From Nocardioides sp. W7 (GTDB taxonomy: Bacteria; Actinomycetota; Actinomycetes; Propionibacteriales; Nocardioidaceae): a DNA stretch of 64,000 bases. The stretch is from the NCBI RefSeq assembly GCF_022919075.1, contig NZ_CP095078.1, positions 5,146,001 through 5,210,000 of the forward strand, given 5' to 3'. The notes under the pieces were generated by a model that made no database searches, was not told where the DNA came from, and was given only the letters and a program-made list of their open reading frames with translations. A program made the translations under genes and the position numbers. Every line of letters begins with the position of its first letter. Position 1 is the first letter of the stretch. Of this stretch, positions 8,354 through 16,432 are shown in pieces.

Positions 8354-9108
8354 GCTCCCCCACCACCGCGGTCCGGGTCCGGGGGCTGCGCCGCAGCTTC
8401 AGCGAGGCCGGGGGCGTGCTCGACGGCCTCGACCTGGACATCGCCGCCGGCGAGTTCGTCGCGCTGATCGGCCGCAGCGGCAGCGGCAAGAGCACGCTGC
8501 TGCGTGCCCTTGCCGGTCTCGACCGCGGCGTCGCTGGCTCCGGTTCGGTCGAGGTGCCCGAGCAGGTCTCGGTGGTCTTCCAGGACTCCCGGCTGCTGCC
8601 GTGGCGCCGGGTCCTCGACAACGTCGTCTTCGGCCTGCGCGAGAAGCACGCCGCCGCACGTGGCCGACAGGCGCTGGCCGAGGTCGGGCTCGCGGGCCGC
8701 GAGAAGGCGTGGCCGCACGAGCTGTCGGGCGGCGAGCAGCAACGGGCCGCCCTGGCCCGCTCGCTGGTCCGCGAGCCCCAGCTGCTGCTGGCCGACGAGC
8801 CGTTCGGCGCCCTCGACGCGCTGACCCGGATCCGGATGCACGTCCTGCTGAAGAAGCTGTGCGCGACCCATCGGCCCGCCGTCCTGCTGGTCACCCACGA
8901 CGTCGACGAGGCCATCGTCCTCGCCGACCGGGTGATCGTCCTCGACGACGGCGTCGTCTCCTCCGACCTGCGGGTCGACATCGGCGGGCGCCGCTCGCAG
9001 GCCGATCCGCAGTTCGCGGCGCTGCGCGCCCGGCTGCTGGCCGAGCTGGGCGTCGAGGACGACCACGAGATCACCGAGAACCACTACGAGCGGAGGGCGG
9101 CATCGTGA
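8329..9108 (+). CDS. ABC transporter ATPase, SsuB/TauB family
   Basis: 259-aa nucleotide-binding subunit. Walker A GRSGSGKST (residues 48-56), Q-loop VFQDSRLLPWRRV (SsuB-like), signature LSGGEQQRAALARSL, Walker B LLLADEPFGALDAL and H-loop VTHDVDEAIVLAD. The ATG at 8329 follows a GAGAGGAAG ribosome site and lies inside the permease gene. The stop overlaps the GTG of the monooxygenase gene by 4 bp. It powers uptake through the permease encoded just upstream. Confidence 0.94.
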   Translation: MASHPGELSSPTTAVRVRGLRRSFSEAGGVLDGLDLDIAAGEFVALIGRSGSGKSTLLRALAGLDRGVAGSGSVEVPEQVSVVFQDSRLLPWRRVLDNVVFGLREKHAAARGRQALAEVGLAGREKAWPHELSGGEQQRAALARSLVREPQLLLADEPFGALDALTRIRMHVLLKKLCATHRPAVLLVTHDVDEAIVLADRVIVLDDGVVSSDLRVDIGGRRSQADPQFAALRARLLAELGVEDDHEITENHYERRAAS

Positions 9109-10457
9109 GCATGCACCTCAACCTGTTCATCTACCCCGGCGGCCACCACGAGGCCGCCTGGCGACACCCCGACTCCGACCCGTCGCGGGTCCTCGACATC
9201 GCCTACTACCAGGAGCTCGCCCAGCGGGCCGAGGAGGCGAAGCTCGACGCGATCTTCTTCGCCGACGGGCCGGCACTCGCCGACAACATCCGCTACGCCT
9301 CGCGCTTCCGGATCGAGCCGCTCACCTGGATGTCGGCGATCGCGGCCGTGACGAGCCGGATCGGGCTGATCGGCACCGCCTCGACGACGTACTACGAGCC
9401 GTACAACCTGGCCCGGCTCTTCGCCTCGCTCGACCACCTCTCGGGCGGCCGGGCCGGGTGGAACATCGTCACCACCGGCGCCCCCAACGCCGCCCAGAAC
9501 TTCGGGCTGGCCGAGCACCCGGTGCACGCGGAGCGCTACGCCCGCGCCGACGAGTTCGTCGACGTCGTCACCAAGCTCTGGGACAGCTGGGAGGACGAGG
9601 CGTTCGTCGCCGACGCCGAGAGCGGGGTGTTCGCCGACACCGACCGGATCCACTCGATCGACCACGTCGGGAAGCACTTCTCGGTCGCCGGCCCGCTCAA
9701 CACGGCCCGCTCGCCGCAGGGCCGACCGGTCTACGTGCAGGCCGGCTCCTCCGACGACGGCCGCGGCTTCGCGGCCCGCTGGGCGGAGGCGATCTTCACC
9801 GCCCACCAGACCCTCGGCAACGCCCAGGAGTTCTACCGCGACATCAAGGACCGGGCCCGACGACTCGGGCGGGCTCCGCACCAGCTGAAGGTGCTGCCCG
9901 GCATCAGCCCGGTGATCGGCTCCACCACCCGCGAGGCCGAGGAACGGCACGACCAGCTCAACGCGCTCACGCAGCCGGCGTACTCCTTGGAGCAACTGCA
10001 CCGGCTCACCGGCGCCGACCTGTCGTCGTACGACCTCGACGGGCCGTTCCCCCGGCACCTCGTCGACGTGCGCGGCGACCGGGCGGCGAGCAGCCGCTCG
10101 CAGCTGGTCCTCGACATCGTCGATCGCGAGCAGCCGAGCATCCGTCAGCTCCTGCACCGGCTCGCCGGCGCGCGGGGGCACCGGGTGGTCGTCGGGACGC
10201 CGGGGCTGATCGCCGACCAGATGCAGGAGTGGTACGAGAACGGTGCCGCGGACGGTTTCAACGTGATGCCGCCGTGGCTGAGCGGCGGCTTCGAGCTGTT
10301 CGCCGACGAGGTGCTCCCGCTGCTGCGCAAGCGCGGCCTGTTCCGCTACGAGTACGGCAGCAGCACCCTGCGCGACCACCTCGGGCTGCCCCGGCCGGCG
10401 AGCCAGTACGCCCAGACCCCCCGCTACCAGCGCACCATCGCGAAGGAGACCGCATGA
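9105..10457 (+). CDS. FMN-dependent monooxygenase, NtaA/SnaA/DszA family
   Basis: 450-aa luciferase-like TIM-barrel flavin monooxygenase using FMNH2 supplied by a separate reductase. Family landmarks: MHLNLFIYPGGHHEAAWR, DAIFFADGP, LTWMSAIAAVTSRIGLIGTASTTYYEPYNLAR, LDHLSGGRAGWNIVTT and RPVYVQAGSSDDGRGFAARWAEAIF. Members act on nitrilotriacetate, dibenzothiophene sulfone, dimethyl sulfone and related substrates. Next to an Ssu-type importer, C-S bond cleavage of an organosulfonate or sulfone is the best guess. GTG at 9105 is favoured because GGAGG (9092-9096) sits 8 nt upstream and the overlap with the ATPase gene is GTGA. No flavin reductase gene is adjacent. Confidence 0.92.
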   Translation: MSMHLNLFIYPGGHHEAAWRHPDSDPSRVLDIAYYQELAQRAEEAKLDAIFFADGPALADNIRYASRFRIEPLTWMSAIAAVTSRIGLIGTASTTYYEPYNLARLFASLDHLSGGRAGWNIVTTGAPNAAQNFGLAEHPVHAERYARADEFVDVVTKLWDSWEDEAFVADAESGVFADTDRIHSIDHVGKHFSVAGPLNTARSPQGRPVYVQAGSSDDGRGFAARWAEAIFTAHQTLGNAQEFYRDIKDRARRLGRAPHQLKVLPGISPVIGSTTREAEERHDQLNALTQPAYSLEQLHRLTGADLSSYDLDGPFPRHLVDVRGDRAASSRSQLVLDIVDREQPSIRQLLHRLAGARGHRVVVGTPGLIADQMQEWYENGAADGFNVMPPWLSGGFELFADEVLPLLRKRGLFRYEYGSSTLRDHLGLPRPASQYAQTPRYQRTIAKETA

Positions 10458-11527
10458 CCTCCCCCCTCGGCCCCACCGATCCCACCGACCCCGCCGCCTG
10501 GCGCGACCTCGGCAGCACCGGGGTCAAGGTCAGCCCGCTGACCCTCGGCGCCATGATGTTCGGCGCCTGGGGCAACCCCGACCACGACGAGTCGGTGCGG
10601 ATCATCCACCGCGCGCTCGACGCCGGCATCAACGTCATCGACACCGCCGACGTCTACTCGCGCGGGGAGTCGGAGGAGATCGTCGGCAAGGCGATCAAGG
10701 GCCGGCGCGACGACGTCTTCCTGGCCACCAAGTTCCACGGCGCGATGTCCGACGCCGACCCCAACCAGGGCGGCAACTCGCGCCGCTGGATCATCCGGGC
10801 GGTCGAGGCGTCGCTGCGGCGCCTCCAGACGGACCACCTGGACCTCTACCAGGTGCACCGGCCGCGCCCCGAGATCGCCATCGACGACACCCTGTCCGCG
10901 CTGTCCGACCTGGTCCACCAGGGCAAGGTCCGGTACGTCGGCACCTCGACCTTCCTGCCCTCGCAGGTCGTCGAGGCCCAGTGGACCGCCGAGCGCCGGC
11001 ACCGGGAGCGCCCGGTGACCGAGCAGCCGCCGTACTCCATCCTCGCCCGGGAGGTGGAGCGCGACCTGTTCCCGACCGCGCAGCGTTACGGCCTCGGCAT
11101 CCTGCCGTGGAGCCCGCTGGCCGGGGGCTGGCTGAGCGGGCGCTACCGGCGCGACGGCGAGGGACACGTGGCGTCCTCGCGGGCCCAGCGCCAGCCCGCC
11201 CGGCACGATCCCGCGCTGCCCGAGAACCGGCGCAAGCTGGAGGCCGTGCACGCCCTGCAGGACCTCGCCGACGACGCCGGAGTCTCGCTGATCCACCTCG
11301 CGCTGGCCTTCGTGCTCGAGCACCCGGCGGTCTCCTCGGCCATCATCGGGCCGCGGACCCTGGAGCAGCTCGAGTCGCAGCTGGGCGTCGAGAAGGTCAG
11401 CCTCTCGCGCGACGTGCTCGACCGCATCGACGAGATCGTGCCGCCCGGCACCACCCTCAACGAGGCCGACCGGGGCTCCGCGCCGCCGGCCCTGGTCGAC
11501 CCGGCGCTGCGGCGACGGAGCCCCTAG
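10454..11527 (+). CDS. Aldo/keto reductase
   Basis: 357-aa NADPH-dependent oxidoreductase with a TIM barrel. The catalytic tetrad is visible: Asp and Tyr in DTADVYSRGESEEIVG, Lys in FLATKFHG and His in LYQVHRPRPEIAIDD. The C-terminal cofactor motif is SAIIGPRTLEQLESQL. It resembles the YajO/AKR11-12 type. The start overlaps the monooxygenase stop by 4 bp (ATGA), making it the last gene of the five-gene cluster. It may reduce the aldehyde or ketone released by the monooxygenase (inference). Confidence 0.93.
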   Translation: MTSPLGPTDPTDPAAWRDLGSTGVKVSPLTLGAMMFGAWGNPDHDESVRIIHRALDAGINVIDTADVYSRGESEEIVGKAIKGRRDDVFLATKFHGAMSDADPNQGGNSRRWIIRAVEASLRRLQTDHLDLYQVHRPRPEIAIDDTLSALSDLVHQGKVRYVGTSTFLPSQVVEAQWTAERRHRERPVTEQPPYSILAREVERDLFPTAQRYGLGILPWSPLAGGWLSGRYRRDGEGHVASSRAQRQPARHDPALPENRRKLEAVHALQDLADDAGVSLIHLALAFVLEHPAVSSAIIGPRTLEQLESQLGVEKVSLSRDVLDRIDEIVPPGTTLNEADRGSAPPALVDPALRRRSP

Positions 11528-11533
11528 CCGTAC

Positions 11534-12367
11534 CTAGGCCCCGAGCAGCGCCTGGAGCCGCTCGGCGTCGTGCGGGGCGTGTCCCCGCGCGTCGTTGTCG
11601 AAGTAGACGACCACGTCGCAGCCGGCACCGCCCGCGCCGCCCTCCGCCCAGGTCCGACACCGCTCGGCCCACCGGCGCAGGGCGGCGTCGTCGTACCCGC
11701 TGGCGTAGAGCTCGGTGTCGCCGTGCAGCCGCACGTAGACCAGGTCGCTGGTGACCGCCTCGGCCATCGGGAACCGACCCGCCGTGTCGGCCACCACGCA
11801 CGCCACGTCGTGCTCGCGGAGCAGGTCGAACGCCTCGTCGGTGCAGTACGTCGGGCTGCGGAACTCCAGCGCGTGCCGCACCCGCAGGTCCAGGTCGGCG
11901 CTCGTCACGGTGCGGTCGTCGGCGAGCTTGTCGTCGTGCCGGCTGGCCAGCTCGGCCACCTCCTGGGTCGTGCGCGGCAGCAGCTCGAAGAACGCGGCGA
12001 GCAGCCCGGCGTCGTACTCGAGGGTCTCGGGCAGCTGCCAGAGCACCGGCCCGAGCTTCTTCCCCAGCGCGAGCACGCCGCTGGCGAAGAAGTTCGCCAG
12101 CGGCGCCTCGACGTCGCGCAGCCGCAACATGTGCGTGACGTAGCGCCCGCCCTTGACCGCGAAGACGAAGTCGTCGGGCGTCTCCGCGGCCCACCGGGCG
12201 TACGACGTGGGCCGCTGCAGCGAGTAGAAGGAGCCGTTGATCTCGATGCTCCCGAGCCGCCCGGCGGCGTACGCGAGCTCCTGGCGCTGCACGAGCCCGC
12301 GCGGGTAGTAGTCGCCCCGCCAGCGGGGGTACGACCACCCGGAGATGCCGACCCTGATCTCGCCCAT
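11534..12367 (-). CDS. DUF72 (YecE-like) family protein
   Basis: 277-aa TIM-barrel protein of the DUF72 family. It opens with IRVGISGWSYPRWRGDYYPRGLVQRQELAYAAGRLGSIEINGSFY, the diagnostic start of the family, and contains FAVKGGRYVTHMLRL, VLWQLPETLEYD, LEFRSPTY and YVRLHGDTELYASGY. The biochemical role is not established. The ATG at 12367 is taken because the conserved domain begins four residues later; the frame is open further upstream but that extension has no conserved content. It ends 6 bp from the convergent aldo/keto reductase gene. Confidence 0.92.
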   Translation of the reverse strand: MGEIRVGISGWSYPRWRGDYYPRGLVQRQELAYAAGRLGSIEINGSFYSLQRPTSYARWAAETPDDFVFAVKGGRYVTHMLRLRDVEAPLANFFASGVLALGKKLGPVLWQLPETLEYDAGLLAAFFELLPRTTQEVAELASRHDDKLADDRTVTSADLDLRVRHALEFRSPTYCTDEAFDLLREHDVACVVADTAGRFPMAEAVTSDLVYVRLHGDTELYASGYDDAALRRWAERCRTWAEGGAGGAGCDVVVYFDNDARGHAPHDAERLQALLGA

Positions 12368-12660
12368 GCCGCACCGGTACCCGGAGCATTCCCGCGCCGG
12401 CTTGTTCAGTGAGACGAGGAGGTCACCGTCGGCGGCACTCGTCGCACCTGGTCGCGGCTGCTTCTCGGCTCCGGTCGCCGCGGGTCGACCGTCGTGGTCA
12501 GCGCCGCGACGAGGTCGGTGCGTGACGAGGTACGAGGTGCGCGGTGCGAGCGAAGCGAAGCGATCCTCGAACTCCCCGTGGGCCGACTGCGGCGGTAGGT
12601 CGGGGCGTGCCGGCAACCCTGACGGGACGACGCTCGTCAGGGCTGAGGCTGTGGGGTCGG
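12368..12660. other. Intergenic stretch without a credible gene
   Basis: 293 bases between the DUF72 start and the HNH gene stop. Short open frames here lack a ribosome site and resemble nothing. The only structure seen is the hairpin at 12617-12642. Confidence 0.6.
12617..12642 (-). terminator. Hairpin after the DUF222-HNH gene
   Basis: CCCTGACG (12617-12624) pairs with CGTCAGGG (12635-12642) across a 10-nt loop, 19 nt beyond the HNH gene stop on the minus strand. Confidence 0.45.
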
Positions 12661-13947
12661 TCAGGTGAGCTCGGTGGTGCCGATGTGGTCGCGTCTGAAC
12701 AGCAGACCGTTCGGGGTTTGCCACACGAAGGTGGTGTCGTCGAGCTTGTCGTAACGCCATCGCGTGTGGGTCTTCGCCCGGTGGTGCCGCCGACAGAGCG
12801 GCCCGATGTTGCAGTCACAGGTCGGTCCGCCCCGGGCAGCCGGGTCGATGTGGTCGCAGTCGCACCGACGGGCCGGCTTGCGGCACCAAGGGAACACACA
12901 CGCGTGCTGCAGCAGGACCTGGCGTTCGCGGAGCCGGTCCGGAGTTTCGTAGGCGTCGACGTGGACGTGGCCGTCGAGGTCGATGACCGGCTTCACGGTG
13001 ACCTGGGTGTCGGAGTTGGCGCACCAGGTCTTCACCTGGTCGGCGGAGACGAAGGACCGAGTTTCCTCGACGCGCGCCAGATGCAGGTCGTCGCTGGTGG
13101 TGGTGCCGAGGGCTGCGTCGGAGAGGTGCACGTGCAGCACCACCTGTCGCGGCCGCTTCCGCTGCCGGTCCTCGGGCTCCTCGGTGTTGAGCTCCAACGC
13201 GAGTTGGCGGCGGGCGAGGTCGCCGACAGCGATGGAGCGGCGGATGTCGAGCGCCACGTCGAGGCCGAGCTGGCCGAGCTCGCGGGCCCGCCGCGCGACG
13301 GCGTCCTCGAGGTCGAGGGCATCGGCCAGGTCGAGGGTGCCGTGCACGTCGACGGTGCCGTCGAAGGAGACCTGCTGGGACTCGATGTCGAAGTGGCGGG
13401 CCTCGAACGCCGCCTCCCACCGGGCCTTGGCCTCGGCCGGGTCGTACGTCACCCGGGCTTCCTCGACGGTCCGGTCGAGTTGGGCGATCGAGACCTTGTG
13501 CGCCACCGCGTGCAGGTGCGCGTCCACGTAGGCCGCACCCTCCATCGGCAGGTCACTGGTGGCTTTGGCGATCCGCCGGGCCCTCCACACCGGCAGGTCC
13601 AGCGCCTGGACCCGGCCGTAGAGGTTCGGGAGCCGGTGCGCGAGCTCGACCGCATCCCCGAGGTAGATCCGCCCGGCATCGGTCGAGAGTCCCAGCGCGG
13701 CGGCGAACTCCAACACCGAGAACTCCGCCACCAACGGCGCACCCTCCCCGGCGATCGCGACCGGCTCTTGACTGCCCGGGACCAGGCTCGCGGCCTCGTC
13801 GAAGGACTCGGTGGAGTGCATCGCCGCCCAGGCCACCGCGGACGCCAACAGATTCGCAGCGGCCCGGGCCTCGGCCTGCCGTTCGGCGCGCACGAACGCA
13901 AGCAACGCGGATGCGTCCTCGCAGTCGTGAAGCTCACCGTTGGCCAT
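12661..13947 (-). CDS. DUF222 domain protein with C-terminal HNH endonuclease (13E12 family)
   Basis: 428-aa protein of the multicopy actinobacterial 13E12-type family. An N-terminal DUF222 helical domain occupies about residues 1-300. The C-terminal HNH nuclease module is visible as CVFPWCRKPARRCDCDHIDP, then GGPTCDCNIGPLCRRHHRAKTHTRW, with two CxxC-like pairs for zinc and the DH...N...H catalytic residues. Family members are often assumed mobile or selfish because many near-identical copies occur per genome, but the function is unproven. The ATG at 13947 is 6 nt after a TACATT box. Confidence 0.9.
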   Translation of the reverse strand: MANGELHDCEDASALLAFVRAERQAEARAAANLLASAVAWAAMHSTESFDEAASLVPGSQEPVAIAGEGAPLVAEFSVLEFAAALGLSTDAGRIYLGDAVELAHRLPNLYGRVQALDLPVWRARRIAKATSDLPMEGAAYVDAHLHAVAHKVSIAQLDRTVEEARVTYDPAEAKARWEAAFEARHFDIESQQVSFDGTVDVHGTLDLADALDLEDAVARRARELGQLGLDVALDIRRSIAVGDLARRQLALELNTEEPEDRQRKRPRQVVLHVHLSDAALGTTTSDDLHLARVEETRSFVSADQVKTWCANSDTQVTVKPVIDLDGHVHVDAYETPDRLRERQVLLQHACVFPWCRKPARRCDCDHIDPAARGGPTCDCNIGPLCRRHHRAKTHTRWRYDKLDDTTFVWQTPNGLLFRRDHIGTTELT

Positions 13948-13953
13948 ACCAGT

Positions 13954-13959
13954 AATGTA
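13954..13959 (-). promoter_or_regulatory. Putative -10 box, leaderless DUF222-HNH mRNA
   Basis: TACATT on the minus strand, 6 nt before the ATG at 13947. Matches TANNNT. Confidence 0.45.
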
Positions 13960-14174
13960 TTCGAGGCCACCGACAGTCCAGAGCGTTCTCCACAGCGGTG
14001 ACCACCACGCTCGACCCGACGCAACCGTGAGCCGACCAGCAGCCGCGACCAGGTACGACGAGTGCTGCGAACGACGAGCCCCTTATTTCATTGAGAGTCT
14101 TCGAACCAGCCTGGTGCCAAGAGGAGACCCCAACCCACCGCCATACGGAAGCTCACCGGATCTCGACAACGTCA

Positions 14175-14188
14175 GGCGCCAGAGCGCC
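14175..14188 (-). terminator. Weak hairpin downstream of prfB
   Basis: GGCGC-CAGA-GCGCC, 30 nt beyond the prfB stop. A five-base-pair stem only, so a tentative call. The rest of the 271-bp gap from 13948 to 14218 shows no gene. Confidence 0.25.
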
Positions 14189-14218
14189 TTCCTGCTCGAT
14201 CACCGGTCGGAGCGGGGG

Positions 14219-15337
14219 TCAGTTCTCGGCGGCCTTCTCGGCGCCGCGGCGCCAGCGGATGCCGGCCTCGAGGAACCCGTCGAGGTCCCCGTCGAAGACG
14301 GCGGAGGGGTTGCCCTCCTCGTAGCCGGTGCGCAGGTCCTTGACGATCTGGTACGGGTTCAGCACGTAGTTGCGCATCTGGTCGCCCCAGCTGGCCTGGA
14401 CGTCGCCGCGCATCGAGTCGAGGTGGGCCTTCTCCTCGGCCTTCTTCCGGGCGAGGAGCTTGGCCTTGAGCACGACCATCGCGCTCGCCTTGTTCTGCAG
14501 CTGGCTCTTCTCGTTCTGGCAGGAGACCACGGTGCCGGTCGGGATGTGGGTCAGCCGGACGGCCGAGTCGGTGGTGTTGACCGACTGGCCCCCGGGACCA
14601 CCGGAGCGGTAGACGTCGACGCGGATGTCCTCGTCGGGCACGTCGATCTCGTCGGTCTGCTCCAGCACGGGCACGACCTCGACGGCGGCGAACGACGTCT
14701 GGCGACGACCCTGGTTGTCGAAGGGGCTGATCCGCACCAGCCGGTGCGTGCCGGCCTCGACCGAGAGAGTGCCGTAGGTGTACGGCGCGTGGATGGCGAA
14801 GGTGGCGGACTTCAGGCCCGCTTCCTCGGCGTACGACGTCTCGAAGACCTCGACCTTGTAGTCGTGCTGCTCGGCCCAGCGGATGTACATCCGCATCAGC
14901 GTCTCGGCGAAGTCGGCGGCGTCGACGCCACCGGCGCCGGCGCGGATCGACACCAGCGCCTCGCGGGCGTCGTACTCGCCGTTGAGGAGGGTGCGGACCT
15001 CGAGCGACTCGACGGCCTTCTTGACCTTCTCCAGCTCGCGCTCGGCCTCGGCGAGCGAGTCGACGTCGCCCTCCTCCTGGCTGAGCTCGGCCATGATGCC
15101 GGCGTCCTCGATGCGGCCGAGCAGCTCGTTGAAGCGGTCGAGCGTGCCCTGCAGAGCGGACAGACGGCCGGTGACCTTGGTGGCCCGGTCGACGTCGTCC
15201 CAGAGGTCGGGCGCGGCGACCTGCTCGCCGAGGTCGGCGATCTCGGTGCGCATCGCGTCCAGGTCGAGCACCTGGCCGATGGTCTTCATCGTCGCCTGGA
15301 GCTGCTTGATCTGTACGTCGAAGTCGGGGCCCGCCAC
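14219..15337 (-). CDS. prfB: Peptide chain release factor 2
   Basis: 372-aa class I release factor that recognises UGA and UAA. The tripeptide anticodon is SPF at residues 204-206, which marks RF2 rather than RF1 (PxT). The peptidyl-hydrolysis motif GGQ is at 249-251 within RSGGPGGQSVNTTDSAVRLTH. The gene is a single uninterrupted frame: there is no in-frame UGA near codon 25, so the autoregulatory +1 frameshift of many bacterial prfB genes is absent. The GTG start at 15337 has no Shine-Dalgarno, but a TAACCT box lies 8 nt upstream, suggesting a leaderless message. Confidence 0.97.
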   Translation of the reverse strand: MAGPDFDVQIKQLQATMKTIGQVLDLDAMRTEIADLGEQVAAPDLWDDVDRATKVTGRLSALQGTLDRFNELLGRIEDAGIMAELSQEEGDVDSLAEAERELEKVKKAVESLEVRTLLNGEYDAREALVSIRAGAGGVDAADFAETLMRMYIRWAEQHDYKVEVFETSYAEEAGLKSATFAIHAPYTYGTLSVEAGTHRLVRISPFDNQGRRQTSFAAVEVVPVLEQTDEIDVPDEDIRVDVYRSGGPGGQSVNTTDSAVRLTHIPTGTVVSCQNEKSQLQNKASAMVVLKAKLLARKKAEEKAHLDSMRGDVQASWGDQMRNYVLNPYQIVKDLRTGYEEGNPSAVFDGDLDGFLEAGIRWRRGAEKAAEN

Positions 15338-15345
15338 AAGGAGCT

Positions 15346-15351
15346 AGGTTA
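15346..15351 (-). promoter_or_regulatory. Putative -10 box of leaderless prfB mRNA
   Basis: TAACCT on the minus strand, 8 nt before the GTG at 15337, in the 45-bp gap after the CAP-domain gene. Confidence 0.5.
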
Positions 15352-15382
15352 CGGCGCGCCCGGGCGTACGCCTACTCGTGGT

Positions 15383-15826
15383 TCAGCGGACGCCGAAGAC
15401 CTGGGCGACGTACCACTGACCGCCGCCCCTGCGGGCGCCGATCCCCATCAGCCGGTAGCGCCGCTGGAGGATGTTGGCGCGGTGGCCCTCGGAGTTCATC
15501 CAGCCGCGCACCACGGCCCGCCCGTTGGGGAACCCGTAGGCGACGTTCTCGCCGACCATCGACATGCCGCAGCGGCGCAGGACCGGGCTCAGATCCTGGT
15601 GGAACATGCGGCGCTGCGCGGCCATCCGCTTCGCCTGCTTGACGGCGAAGCGCTGGAGGCACTTGTGCTTGCGCAGGTCCACCAGGTCGCGCTGGTCGCG
15701 CTCGGCGTTGGTGGCCCGGTGGGCGACGTTGGCGTGGCGCTGCTCGGGGGTCGCAGCCTGGGCGGGGACCGTGGTCGCCACGAGGAGCACGACCAGGAGG
15801 GGGGTCAGCAGTCGGATGAGACGCAT
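15383..15826 (-). CDS. Secreted CAP-domain (SCP/PR-1-like) protein
   Basis: 147-aa exported protein. A signal peptide (MRLIRLLTPLLVVLLVATTVPAQA) is followed by a compact CAP domain with RKHKCLQRFAVKQAKRMAAQRRMFHQDLSPVLRRCGMSMVGENVAYGFPNGRAVVRGWMNSEGHRANIL. The motifs GENVA and GHRANIL are diagnostic of bacterial CAP proteins, and the two Cys could form a disulfide. Function is unknown for most bacterial members. The ATG at 15826 is used because the signal peptide starts there; an upstream in-frame Met adds nine residues of no obvious value. prfB follows 45 bp downstream. Confidence 0.88.
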   Translation of the reverse strand: MRLIRLLTPLLVVLLVATTVPAQAATPEQRHANVAHRATNAERDQRDLVDLRKHKCLQRFAVKQAKRMAAQRRMFHQDLSPVLRRCGMSMVGENVAYGFPNGRAVVRGWMNSEGHRANILQRRYRLMGIGARRGGGQWYVAQVFGVR

Positions 15827-15919
15827 CGCCTCACCGTACGGCGGACGACGCATGCGCGCGAACGGGCCGGTCCGGACGAGGAGCGCCCGCGGGCCGAACC
15901 GGTACGACGTGGTGGACGG

Positions 15920-16315
15920 TCAGCCGGCGACCGGCGTGAACTGACGCGCGGCCACCCACCAGCCGTCGTCCGCGCGCAGCAGCGTCCAGGTGACCACGGT
16001 CGGCGGGCGGTCGAGGTCGACCTCGTCGCCGGCGCCGGCGGCGTAGGCGCCCGTGGTGACGATCGCCAGGCCGGGCCACGGCAGGTGCAGGTCGAGCACC
16101 GCGAACCGCGCCGACTTGGGCGGCCCGCCCGCCGCGAACGCGGCGACGTGCGCGGCGCGGATGGCGTCGCGGCCGACCGCCCGTGCACCGTTGGCGATCA
16201 CGGACCGGGCGTCGGGGGCGAACCGCGCCACGCACCGGTCGGGGTCGCGCGCGGTGATGCCGGCGGCGACGTCGTCGAGAAGGGCGGTGATCTCGGCAGG
16301 GGCGGTGGCGTTCAT
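15920..16315 (-). CDS. NTF2-like (SnoaL/SgcJ type) protein
   Basis: 131-aa protein of the nuclear transport factor 2 fold, SgcJ/EcaC-like. The N-terminal helix pattern ITALLDDVAAGITARDPDRCVARFAPDARSV, the middle GRDAIRAAHVAAFAAGGPP and the last strand WTLLRADDGWWVAARQFTPV match the family, in which a conical pocket binds small ligands. No catalytic assignment can be made. It stands alone, divergent from the GH6 gene, with 117 bp between the two starts. Confidence 0.85.
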   Translation of the reverse strand: MNATAPAEITALLDDVAAGITARDPDRCVARFAPDARSVIANGARAVGRDAIRAAHVAAFAAGGPPKSARFAVLDLHLPWPGLAIVTTGAYAAGAGDEVDLDRPPTVVTWTLLRADDGWWVAARQFTPVAG

Positions 16316-16432
16316 GCCGACCAGTGAAGAACCTCACCTGCACTTGAAGTCAACCGGTTTCGGCGTTCTCGAGTCCCCGGGTCCGGTCCGGGCTTCAATT
16401 GCCCGGCCGGATCGGGAAGGAGCGCGGACACG

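Noticed and set aside
12661..13947. DUF222-HNH gene as a mobile element or homing nuclease
   Set aside because: No terminal repeats, intron or inserted target gene is visible; the family is simply multicopy in actinobacteria.
14219..15337. Possible programmed frameshift in prfB
   Set aside because: The frame is continuous from GTG 15337 to the stop, and no in-frame UGA occurs near codon 25.
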